NCBI GenBank assembly: GCA_021399405.1
Contig: JAAFKL010000247.1
Span: forward strand, 1-12,017
DNA: 12,017 nucleotides
Direction: 5' to 3'
From: Candidatus Heimdallarchaeota archaeon
GTDB lineage: Archaea; Asgardarchaeota; Heimdallarchaeia; Heimdallarchaeales; Kariarchaeaceae
Shown here piece after piece: positions 4,952-12,017 of this stretch (positions within the stretch are counted from its first letter, which is position 1; the number at the start of each line of letters is the position of its first letter). The notes beneath the pieces are model-generated. The model was not told where the DNA came from and did no database searches. It saw nothing but the letters and a program-made list of their open reading frames with translations. Both the position numbers and the translations under genes were made by a program.

Positions 4952-6739
4952 ATGAGGTTTAAATGGATTATTAGCATAATTTTAATTTTGATTTTGGCTA
5001 CAACCCTAAGTAAGGGGTTATCAAACACTTTTGAGGATATAACTAAAAATGACAATATATCTGAAAATAATGATGGTTATGGTGTTTCAAATTTAGATTC
5101 AATATCATTAGATCAGACTATTAGCATTCCAAGAATTTCAGATTCTAAAGTAGTAATCGATGGTATAATTTCCCAAAATGAATATGGAACATCATTTGAA
5201 CATAATTTACGATCAATATTAATCAATTGGGAACATAACGCAGAAAATCTCGCCATTGGAATTGTCGCTCCAAGTACTGGCTGGGTAGCATGGGGTGCAG
5301 GAGCTAATATGAGTTATACAAATATCATTATGGGCGGAATTACTGGTAGTTCAGTATACTGTCTTGACATGAATGGAGTAGGGTATACAATACCCGACAA
5401 TGATACAGACAGTGGAGGAACAGACGACATCATAGAATGTGAATCAACTGAAGATCTTGATTCAACAACATTAGAATTTATCATTCCTCTAAATTCGGGT
5501 GACATTTTAGACCCAGGAATGGATATTGGTACAGTAATTGAGATGTTCTTTGCATTTTCAATTTCAGGAAGCGATAATCTACTATCAGATCATGGTGGTC
5601 CTGCCGGTCGTACCGAATTGATCTCCGTTCAATTGGATCCTCTTGAGTTTGTTCCAAAACCTGAAATAGGCGATTTTGACAGATCAATACCTTTAGTTGA
5701 AGATTCTTCTGTTGTACTTGACGGTGAGATCGGAATGTTTGAATACGGTCGTTCTTTTACAGACCCATTAACAGGAATTGAGGTTCATTGGGAACACAAT
5801 GAGATTGATTTTACAGTCGGATTGGTCTCTCCGGGAACAGGATGGGTCTCATTGGGAATTGGTCCCAACATGGCAGATTCATCAATGTATATGGGTGGTT
5901 TAGAAAATGGGGCGACTTATTGTTATGATCTAAATGGATTGGATGATTGGTTACATGAAGAAGATCTCAATGACAATGGCGAAAATGACATTTTAGAATG
6001 TGTGGCTTCAGAAAATGGAGGACAAACTATGCTTGAGTTCAAGCTCCCGTTAAACACATCAGACGAATTGGATAGTGACATGGAAAGTTTAGGAATTTAC
6101 GATATGTTCCTAGGATATCAGGCTTCAATCGACACTATAACGGAGATTCATACTGGGCATTCAGACGTTTTCAAAGTACTTGTTATGCCTGAAGCAGATA
6201 ATTATGAAACATTTATAGATTTAGAGTCAGAAGTTGAAGCAGATTTCAATCAAACATTGTATTTTGAGATCGAATTGACTAATGTGAATGGAACACTTCT
6301 TGCAAATATCCCCGTTTTATTTTATCGACAAACCCAATTCGGTATTGTAATTTTCGACTCAAAAATTACTAATAGTGAAGGAAAAGCGAACGCTAGTTAT
6401 ACAAATCCTCACCTATTGTATGATCACACATTTGGAGCTAAATCTCTCGAATTTGTAAATGTTACTCAAGATGGAAATTTGTATACCTACCTAAGCAGTG
6501 GAAATGAACAGGTAATCAATTTTAATGAAAAAATCGAACACGATCAACGTGCTGAAAATATACGATTAACAAGAATAGGTTTACTAGTAGCATTTTGGGT
6601 GGTAGGAATTATTATCTGGGGTGGTTTTGGATATACCTTCTATCAAATGTATCAGATATTCAAAGGACGAAATGAAGAAATAGTGGAAAATGTGGCACCA
6701 GAGGGAGATGAAAATCTAAATGGAGGTAATCCAGAATGA
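4952..6739 (+). CDS. Membrane-anchored tandem DOMON protein, candidate heme b electron carrier
   Basis: 595 residues. An N-terminal hydrophobic signal (5-20) is followed by two DOMON-like domains (about 60-230 and 245-412), an Ig-like / Big-type beta domain (about 430-525, with NSEGKANASYTNP), one C-terminal transmembrane helix (541-566) and a short acidic tail. The domains are recognised by the repeated VV[IL]DG.I...EYG.SF, INWEHN/VHWEHN, and GTGWV..G.G.NM...MGG patterns. DOMON domains bind heme b or sugars; in cellobiose dehydrogenase and EbdC-like subunits they are electron carriers. Each repeat keeps a Met (M120, M307) and a late His (H214; H400 or H403) at the expected ligand places, and a Cys pair (C137/C163, C324/C350). 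There is no CxxCH. Seven N-glycosylation sequons fit an outside location. Its stop overlaps the start of the next gene in ATGA, so they are translationally coupled. Heme binding is inferred; a sugar-binding or adhesive role is the alternative. Confidence 0.8.
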   Translation: MRFKWIISIILILILATTLSKGLSNTFEDITKNDNISENNDGYGVSNLDSISLDQTISIPRISDSKVVIDGIISQNEYGTSFEHNLRSILINWEHNAENLAIGIVAPSTGWVAWGAGANMSYTNIIMGGITGSSVYCLDMNGVGYTIPDNDTDSGGTDDIIECESTEDLDSTTLEFIIPLNSGDILDPGMDIGTVIEMFFAFSISGSDNLLSDHGGPAGRTELISVQLDPLEFVPKPEIGDFDRSIPLVEDSSVVLDGEIGMFEYGRSFTDPLTGIEVHWEHNEIDFTVGLVSPGTGWVSLGIGPNMADSSMYMGGLENGATYCYDLNGLDDWLHEEDLNDNGENDILECVASENGGQTMLEFKLPLNTSDELDSDMESLGIYDMFLGYQASIDTITEIHTGHSDVFKVLVMPEADNYETFIDLESEVEADFNQTLYFEIELTNVNGTLLANIPVLFYRQTQFGIVIFDSKITNSEGKANASYTNPHLLYDHTFGAKSLEFVNVTQDGNLYTYLSSGNEQVINFNEKIEHDQRAENIRLTRIGLLVAFWVVGIIIWGGFGYTFYQMYQIFKGRNEEIVENVAPEGDENLNGGNPE

Positions 6740-7599
6740 GTGATGAAGAAGTTTCTAATCCAAGTAGAAGAAAATTTTTGAAATTAGGTGTGTACACTGC
6801 TATGGGTGCTGCCGCAGTTATAGGTGGAGGTGCGATATTGAGTAAAAATGATCTACTTCCAAGCGTCGAATCAGATATCCCAGACATATCTGATCCAAAT
6901 ATCCCAGATGATCCTAATAAACATTGGGGATTCGTAATTGATCTATCAAAATGTGATGCTTGTGAATCTCAAAGTGTTCCCGAGGATGATCCAACTGGAG
7001 AAAAACCAAGATGTTCATACGCCTGTAGGAAATATCACAATTTTCTAGGTGCAAATCCACCTCAATATTGGATTCGGGTTTACCAACTCACAGGTTCGGA
7101 AGGTGTTGAGAAATTCAATTTTCCAAAACCCTGCCAGAATTGTCAAGATGCACCATGTAAACGAGTGTGTCCCACTGGGGCAACATTCCAAAGAAAAGAT
7201 GGTACAGTATTAATTAACCAGGATATATGCATTGGATGTAGGATTTGTATGGCTGCGTGTCCTTATGAAACAAGATTTTTCTGGTACAATGATCCACCTA
7301 AACAAAAACATGTAATGTCAGATCACCAATATCCTGAGCATTCTATCAATCATCAAAAAGGTACAGTATCAAAATGTGATTTATGTGTTCATCAAGCATA
7401 CAATAATCAATTACCTCATTGTGTGTCGGCCTGTCCTCAAGGTGCACTATATTTTGGCGATTTTAATGAGGACATTGTATCAAATGGTCGTGAAAGGGTT
7501 GGTTTCCATGAATCATTAAATGCACGATCAGGATACAGATATAAAGAGGATGAAGGGACTAAAACATCGGTATACTATTTACCGATGATTAAGGATTAA
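6736..7599 (+). CDS. Tat-exported four-cluster [4Fe-4S] electron-transfer subunit (NrfC/PsrB/DsrO/ActB-like)
   Basis: 287 residues. SRRKFLK (10-16) followed by a hydrophobic stretch is a textbook Tat signal, so the folded protein acts outside the membrane; the signal could remain as an anchor. Sixteen cysteines make four [4Fe-4S] sets: C73/C76/C93/C97, C133/C136/C141/C145, C165/C168/C171/C175 and C214/C217/C229/C233. The order is that of the beta subunits of complex iron-sulfur molybdoenzymes and of DsrO and the ActB iron-sulfur domain. These subunits wire a catalytic or heme subunit to an NrfD-type membrane partner, which is encoded just downstream. Odd point: the first cluster motif has 16 residues between the second and third Cys, where homologues usually have two. 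The start at ATG 6736 is supported by GGAGGT at 6722-6727 and the ATGA overlap with the DOMON gene. Confidence 0.92.
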   Translation: MSDEEVSNPSRRKFLKLGVYTAMGAAAVIGGGAILSKNDLLPSVESDIPDISDPNIPDDPNKHWGFVIDLSKCDACESQSVPEDDPTGEKPRCSYACRKYHNFLGANPPQYWIRVYQLTGSEGVEKFNFPKPCQNCQDAPCKRVCPTGATFQRKDGTVLINQDICIGCRICMAACPYETRFFWYNDPPKQKHVMSDHQYPEHSINHQKGTVSKCDLCVHQAYNNQLPHCVSACPQGALYFGDFNEDIVSNGRERVGFHESLNARSGYRYKEDEGTKTSVYYLPMIKD

Positions 7600-7612
7600 G
7601 GAGGATCGTAAA

Positions 7613-7678
7613 ATGAAATACATTAATTTTAAAATAAATAAAAAAATCAACAATTTTGGAGGTTTGACCTATGAGTAG
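7613..7678 (+). CDS. Possible 21-codon micro-ORF between the Fe-S and NrfD genes
   Basis: ATG 7613 follows a near-perfect Shine-Dalgarno AAGGAGG (7598-7604) at 8 nt. The frame runs MKYINFKINKKINNF... and ends at TAG 7676-7678, overlapping the first 8 nt of the NrfD gene (ATG 7671). The NrfD gene has its own GGAGGT at 7658-7663, inside this ORF. The peptide is lysine/asparagine-rich with no membrane helix or known family. It may be a coupling leader that brings ribosomes to the NrfD start, or a remnant. It could be chance, but a ribosome site this strong is otherwise unexplained, because the Fe-S gene has just ended. Confidence 0.4.
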   Translation: MKYINFKINKKINNFGGLTYE

Positions 7679-9047
7679 TGAAGCAAAACGTATACAAGAC
7701 GATTTACTCGCACCAATGCTAACAACTACACGATCATATTGGGTTATGGTTGGTATTTCGACTAGCATTGTTGTTTTAGGAATAATTGCTTGGCTTTATC
7801 AAGTAATTGAAGGGCTGGGCGTAACAGGTTTATCTCAACGAGTATTTTGGGGATTATATATTTCGAACTTTATATTCTTTATCGGAATATCATATTCGGG
7901 TACACTAATTTCTGCTATATTAAGACTTACTGGAGCAGGTTGGAGAACACCATTAACGAGGATGGCGGAGCAAATAACAGTAATAGGGATAATCGTTGGC
8001 TTCTCGATGATCTTATTTGATATGGGAAGGACAGATCGTGTTTTCCTAGTCCCATATGCATCTAGGTTACAATCTCCATTATTTTGGGATATGCTGTCTG
8101 TTTCAACTTATTTAATGGGTTCGTTAATATTTTTCTACTTACCATTAATTCCAGATATGGGATTACTTAGAGATTATTTCAGTGAAAGAGATCAGGGAAG
8201 TAGAATTACTCGTCTTCGAGTGAAATTTTATTCGATTCTTGCAATAGGTTGGAAGGGAACACCCAGCCAGAAAAAAGCGTTAGATAAGGCAATTGGTTTT
8301 ATGTCTGTAATACTCATTCCAATTGCAATTATGTGTCATACTGTAATCGCATTTATTTTTGCCATGACTTGGAGAGTGGGATGGCACAGTACCATCTTTG
8401 GTCCTTACTTTGTCGTAGCAGCAATATTCTCTGGGACAGCTGCAATAATTATTGTGATGACAATCTTGAGGAAAATTTACAATCTTCAAGAATACATTAC
8501 CTTTAGACATTACCGTAACATGGCATATGTTCTTTTCTTATTATTGGGTGGATATCTCTACTTTACAATAACAGAATATTTCACAACCGCATATAGAGCA
8601 GGAGTTCATGATATGGAACTATTAGAAGAGATGTTCTATGGTCGGTATGCATTGTATTTTTGGTTTTTCATTATAATAGGAATGATGATACCTGGATTGT
8701 TGCTTTTGATTGCTAGTTGGAAATATGAAAGTGAAAAATCAGTTAATGCCATATTTTCTGCCTCAGTAATGATTGTTATCGGTATGTGGGTTAAGCGTTA
8801 TATCATTATTATTCCTGCGCTAGCTAGGCCGTTTGTAGAACAAGAATGGTCAACATACACACCTACTTGGGTAGAATGGGCTATAACTGCCGCTGGTGCG
8901 GCTGGCTTTATACTTGCTTTTGCAATATTTACCAAGATTTTTCCACTCATTTCAATTTGGGAGGTCCAAGAGGAGTACGAAAAGGAACATATCACCAAAA
9001 TAAGTACGATTCTTAAAACTGGTAAACTAACAAATGAAGAAGAATGA
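7671..9047 (+). CDS. NrfD/HybB-family quinone-reactive membrane subunit (ActC/PsrC/DsrP-like)
   Basis: 458 residues with about ten transmembrane helices (near 23-43, 60-83, 100-117, 137-160, 208-232, 242-265, 284-302, 328-349, 357-384, 401-425). Conserved stretches resemble ActC/HybB proteins: FWGLYISNFIFFIGISYSGTL (59-79), WRTPLTRMAEQ (91-101), GR (119-120), SPLFWDMLSVSTYL (135-148), LIPDMGLLRD (159-168), and CHTVIAFIFA with GWHSTIFGPYFV (222-249). Proteins of this family anchor an iron-sulfur partner and oxidise or reduce quinones; some are proposed to contribute to proton translocation. It follows the Fe-S gene with its own GGAGGT site. Together they form the usual B-C pair of such complexes. 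The chain is longer than the roughly 300-residue NrfD type and agrees with the ten-helix HybB/ActC type. Which quinone and which direction of electron flow cannot be read from the sequence. Confidence 0.92.
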   Translation: MSSEAKRIQDDLLAPMLTTTRSYWVMVGISTSIVVLGIIAWLYQVIEGLGVTGLSQRVFWGLYISNFIFFIGISYSGTLISAILRLTGAGWRTPLTRMAEQITVIGIIVGFSMILFDMGRTDRVFLVPYASRLQSPLFWDMLSVSTYLMGSLIFFYLPLIPDMGLLRDYFSERDQGSRITRLRVKFYSILAIGWKGTPSQKKALDKAIGFMSVILIPIAIMCHTVIAFIFAMTWRVGWHSTIFGPYFVVAAIFSGTAAIIIVMTILRKIYNLQEYITFRHYRNMAYVLFLLLGGYLYFTITEYFTTAYRAGVHDMELLEEMFYGRYALYFWFFIIIGMMIPGLLLLIASWKYESEKSVNAIFSASVMIVIGMWVKRYIIIIPALARPFVEQEWSTYTPTWVEWAITAAGAAGFILAFAIFTKIFPLISIWEVQEEYEKEHITKISTILKTGKLTNEEE

Positions 9048-10555
9048 TGAATGAAAAAATATTAGTTGTGGGTGCAACAGGATATATTGGCTCTCGACTA
9101 GTATTGGTTCTCCTTCAACGAGGATATCAAGTTAGAGTTACTTACAGAGACATTAAAAAATTAAAGAATAAAATTTGGTATGAACATCATAATCTTGAAA
9201 TGGTATATGCAGATGTTTACAATCAATTAACAATAATCAAAGCCTGCGAAAACATCACTGTTGTTTATTATTTGGTACATAGTATGAATCCTGACAAAAA
9301 GGATTTTGCAAAATGGGATAGAATTGCAACTAGAAACATTGGAATTGCAACATTAAAAAATTCAGTGAGGAGAATAATATATTTAGGAGGATTAACTACA
9401 AAATCTAAAGATGTGAGTAAACATCTGAGATCAAGGACACAAGTGGGAAAATTACTCCAAGGTGGTAAAGTACCAACAACCGTATTACAGGCTGCAATGA
9501 TTATAGGGTCGGGGAGTGTATCTTTTGAAATGTTGCGGTATTTAGTAGATCGACTTCCTATCATGATCACACCCAAATGGGTGAATACATTAAATCAACC
9601 AATTGCGATATCAAATGTAATTGAATATCTTGTTGGATGTCTAAGAAATGAAAAAACCACTGGCAAAACATTTGATATTGGGGGTCCCGACGTTCTTAAT
9701 TATAAACAACTCATCAATATTTATGCACAAGAAGCCCGTCTTATGAAGAGAATGATAATTACACTTCCAATCAACGATCCTCGCAAATCAAGTGCATATT
9801 TTATCAGTAGACTTATACCAATTGATTCTTCCGTTATCCATCCTTTGATTGAAAGTTTGCGTAATGAAGTAATTTGCGAAGATAATGATATTTCTAATTT
9901 TGTACCAGAAATATTAATCTCCGCAAAAGAAGCAATTCGAAGGGCGGTTGCAGAGTCAAAACAAGCTATACTCCACAATTCTCTGCAGTTAGCCGGATGG
10001 GTTCCCCCGATAGAATGGAGTCAACTAGGTGATCCAGAATGGAGTGGTGGTTCACAATTCTACGATCGTAGAGCTGCAGTGGTAAAAGGCGATATTGATG
10101 AATTATGGAGTGCAATTGAGAGTATTGGTGGCACAAATGGATGGTATCACGGGAATACTTTGTGGAAGATAAGGGGTAAGATTGATCAAATTGTAGGTGG
10201 TCCTGGAATACGTAGGGGGAGAAAACATCCAACTTTGTTAAAACAAAGAGATATCCTGGATTGTTGGCGTGTTAGAAGAATTATCAAAAATAGAGAATTA
10301 TTATTAAGTGCTGAAATGAAACTTCCAGGTCATGCTACCCTGAATTTTAAAATTCAACCTGTGGATGAAAATACATCAATCATTGAACAAATCGCATATT
10401 TTGTCCCTCACGGTCTATGGGGTTTTCTATACTGGCAATTTATTATTCCATTTCACACATATATCTTCCATGGGATGATTAAAGGAATAGTCAAAGAAGC
10501 AAACAATAAGATAATTTACGGTCCTAAATTTTTGAAGAAAAATGTGATAATTTAA
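9044..10555 (+). CDS. SDR-type NAD(P)-binding protein with C-terminal DUF2867 (YbjT-like)
   Basis: 503 residues. The N-terminal Rossmann domain begins with ILVVGATGYIGSRLV (6-20; G10, G13, G16), continues with YYLVHSM (75-81) and RIIYLGGL (110-117), and resembles atypical extended SDRs (NmrA/YbjT type). I see no classical YxxxK catalytic pair. Residues about 335-495 match DUF2867: GWYHGNTLWKIRG (366-378), IVGGPGIRRGRKHP (383-396), DCWRV (406-410), AEMKLPGHATL (423-433), and GLWGFLYWQFIIPFH (457-471). This two-domain fusion is known from bacteria and archaea but lacks a defined reaction. The start overlaps the NrfD stop (ATGATG: the first ATG overlaps by 4 nt, the second by 1 nt), so it is co-translated with the redox subunits. 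A role linked to the complex, such as lipid or quinone chemistry or assembly, is only inference. Confidence 0.85.
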   Translation: MMNEKILVVGATGYIGSRLVLVLLQRGYQVRVTYRDIKKLKNKIWYEHHNLEMVYADVYNQLTIIKACENITVVYYLVHSMNPDKKDFAKWDRIATRNIGIATLKNSVRRIIYLGGLTTKSKDVSKHLRSRTQVGKLLQGGKVPTTVLQAAMIIGSGSVSFEMLRYLVDRLPIMITPKWVNTLNQPIAISNVIEYLVGCLRNEKTTGKTFDIGGPDVLNYKQLINIYAQEARLMKRMIITLPINDPRKSSAYFISRLIPIDSSVIHPLIESLRNEVICEDNDISNFVPEILISAKEAIRRAVAESKQAILHNSLQLAGWVPPIEWSQLGDPEWSGGSQFYDRRAAVVKGDIDELWSAIESIGGTNGWYHGNTLWKIRGKIDQIVGGPGIRRGRKHPTLLKQRDILDCWRVRRIIKNRELLLSAEMKLPGHATLNFKIQPVDENTSIIEQIAYFVPHGLWGFLYWQFIIPFHTYIFHGMIKGIVKEANNKIIYGPKFLKKNVII

Positions 10556-10574
10556 TATATTCTTACTTGGCAGT
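10556..10574. other. 19-bp convergent gap between the redox operon and gltA
   Basis: The two genes face tail to tail with no room for two separate terminators. No stem-loop or long T-run is seen here, so the transcripts probably overlap into the opposite gene's 3' end. Confidence 0.5.
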
Positions 10575-11984
10575 TTATCTAGTTACAAGTATTTCTTTTT
10601 CTTCTTCTGATTTATTATCGCTTAAATATGAATCAATTGCAATAGCTGCTTTTCTAGCCTGATCCATAGCCTCAATAGCAGTTCTAGGGCCAGATACAGC
10701 ATCACCTGCGGCAAAAACACCTGGAATATTTGTTTCCCAATGACCTTCACCAACATCAAATGTATTCCATCTGTCCAAATCAAATCCTATTTCCTTGATT
10801 TTCTTGTACTCAGGTTCTTGACTAATGGCTTGGATCACCGTATCAACTTCAACATAATATTCAGAACCTTCAATTTCTTCTGGTCTTCTACGTCCACTGT
10901 CATCAGGTTCCCCGAGTTTCATTTTAATTAATTTTACTTGTGATACTTTGCCTTGCGCGCCAACAATTTCAACTGGATTTGTAAGAAAGTTAATTGGAAT
11001 ACCTTCATTATCAGTTTCGTGAATTTCTTCTTTTGTTGCGGGCATTTCTTCTTTAGATCTTCGATATACAATATAGGCTTCGGAACCCAATCGATTAGCA
11101 ACCCTTACTGCATCAATAGCAACATCACCACCACCAATCACCATAACTTTTTTGCCAATTTGTGGATTTTTTCCAATTGCTACATCTTTTAAGAATTGAA
11201 TTGCGTGAATATTACCTTCTAGAGCTTCTCCAGGGATCCCCATAAATTTTGGTTTATGAGCACCAATAGTAAGTAATATTGAATTGTAACCTCGATTAAA
11301 CAAATCATCATGATCGAAATCTATCCCAAAGGCATTATCAGTAATGAATACTACTCCAAATTTCTCTAGATCAATAATTTCAGTATGAAGTAATTCATTA
11401 TTTAGCCTGTATTCTGGAATTCCCACTGCAAGCATTCCGCCCATTATATCCAATTTTTCAAATACAGTAACTGCATGTCCTTTTTTGGCTAAATCATAGG
11501 CAGCAGTCAATCCAGCAGGTCCAGATCCAATAATTGCAATCATTTTACCAGTGAGCGGTTCACGTTCATAAAAAGATGCAGGTTTTTCATAGTTATCAGC
11601 TAGGTAACGTTTAATATTTAATATTTGTAAAGGATCGCCCTTCTTTCCAATTAAACAGGCATCTTGACAAAAAGCAGGACAAATACGATTAAATGAGGAA
11701 GGAATGCAGTAAAAATCATTAACTATATCCGCTGCACTTTGAAAATCACCTTCTTTAAGGTTATCTACAACACCTCTAATATCAAATCCACTGGGACAAG
11801 CTTCAACACATTTTGGTTTTCTACAACTTATGCACCGATCAACCTCTTCTTCTATTTCCTTTTGAGAAATATAACCAAGATTAACTTCATCCATGTTACC
11901 GATTCTCAAATAAACTGGAAGATGATGGGCTGGAATTGCTTCCCTGCGACGCTTCTTTTTTTCAGGCTTGGTCTTAGTACTCAT
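10575..11984 (-). CDS. gltA: NADPH-dependent glutamate synthase small-subunit family flavoprotein (GltA/GltD, NfnB-like)
   Basis: 469 residues, the usual length of this family. An N-terminal Fe-S domain has C51/C54/C59/C63, with C93, C102, C106 and C110 as the likely second set (NRICPAFCQDAC). The FAD-binding motif is IGSGPAGLTAAYDL (152-165), the NADP(H)-binding motif VIGGGDVAIDAVRVA (282-296), and the second FAD contact VFAAGDAVSGPRTAIEAM (423-440). Such proteins pass electrons from NADPH to glutamate synthase, or form the large subunit of Nfn/SudAB complexes that couple NAD(P)H and ferredoxin. No glutamate synthase large subunit or NfnA/SudB partner is visible; it could lie beyond 12017. 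GGAG at 11994-11997 lies nine nt before the ATG. It converges on the redox operon with only 19 bp between stops, so the two are separate transcription units. Here gltA means the GltA-type synthase subunit, not citrate synthase. Confidence 0.92.
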   Translation of the reverse strand: MSTKTKPEKKKRRREAIPAHHLPVYLRIGNMDEVNLGYISQKEIEEEVDRCISCRKPKCVEACPSGFDIRGVVDNLKEGDFQSAADIVNDFYCIPSSFNRICPAFCQDACLIGKKGDPLQILNIKRYLADNYEKPASFYEREPLTGKMIAIIGSGPAGLTAAYDLAKKGHAVTVFEKLDIMGGMLAVGIPEYRLNNELLHTEIIDLEKFGVVFITDNAFGIDFDHDDLFNRGYNSILLTIGAHKPKFMGIPGEALEGNIHAIQFLKDVAIGKNPQIGKKVMVIGGGDVAIDAVRVANRLGSEAYIVYRRSKEEMPATKEEIHETDNEGIPINFLTNPVEIVGAQGKVSQVKLIKMKLGEPDDSGRRRPEEIEGSEYYVEVDTVIQAISQEPEYKKIKEIGFDLDRWNTFDVGEGHWETNIPGVFAAGDAVSGPRTAIEAMDQARKAAIAIDSYLSDNKSEEEKEILVTR

Positions 11985-12017
11985 AAGCTGTAGCTCCAGT
12001 ATACTTTAGATAGTAAT

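Noticed and set aside
4952..9047. c-type cytochrome or molybdopterin subunit in the redox operon
   Set aside because: No CxxCH heme motif and no Mo-bisPGD-type sequence occurs; CDLCVH in the Fe-S protein is a cluster motif, not a heme site.

Overview
The window looks like a stretch of an AT-rich archaeal chromosome. The support is: RtcB, a short histone-fold protein with a truncated third helix, TATA-like boxes about 25-30 bp before starts or predicted transcript starts, very short leaders, and a Tat-exported oxidoreductase operon with GGAGG-type ribosome sites. Low GC, exported beta-helix and DOMON proteins and the histone type would suit an Asgard (Heimdallarchaeia-like) lineage. That assignment is inference, because no rRNA or other phylogenetic marker is present.

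Layout. (1) Positions 1-1107, minus: 5' part of an exported right-handed beta-helix (NosD-like) surface protein, cut by the window edge. (2) 1203-1466, minus: small ribbon-helix-helix / UPF0175-like regulator or orphan antitoxin, with a perfect 18-bp inverted repeat at its predicted transcript start. (3) 1609-3060, minus: complete RtcB RNA ligase. (4) 3179-3751, minus: SnoaL-like (NTF2-fold) protein whose TATA box abuts a TetR-type palindrome. (5) 3752-4319: non-coding divergent region with several short palindromes. (6) 4356-4529, plus: 57-residue histone-fold protein. (7) 4530-4951: very AT-rich non-coding region ending in a 35-bp inverted repeat next to the promoter of the next operon. (8) 4952-10555, plus: a tight operon encoding a membrane-anchored tandem DOMON protein, a Tat-exported four-cluster [4Fe-4S] protein, a possible 21-codon micro-ORF, a ten-helix NrfD/HybB/ActC-type quinone-reactive membrane protein, and an SDR-DUF2867 (YbjT-like) protein. 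(9) 10575-11984, minus: GltA/GltD-type NADPH-dependent glutamate synthase small-subunit family flavoprotein, convergent with the operon.

The most interesting part is the operon. The Fe-S and NrfD subunits are the electron-transfer core of complex iron-sulfur enzymes (PsrBC, DsrOP, ActBC), but no molybdopterin subunit and no c-type (CxxCH) cytochrome is encoded. In their place is a large exported tandem DOMON protein. Each DOMON repeat keeps a Met and a His that could ligate heme b, a cysteine pair, and an acidic calcium-binding-like loop. My inference is an extracytoplasmic quinol (or quinone) oxidoreductase in which DOMON hemes exchange electrons with an unknown partner outside the membrane. 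The flanking genes look unrelated to it.
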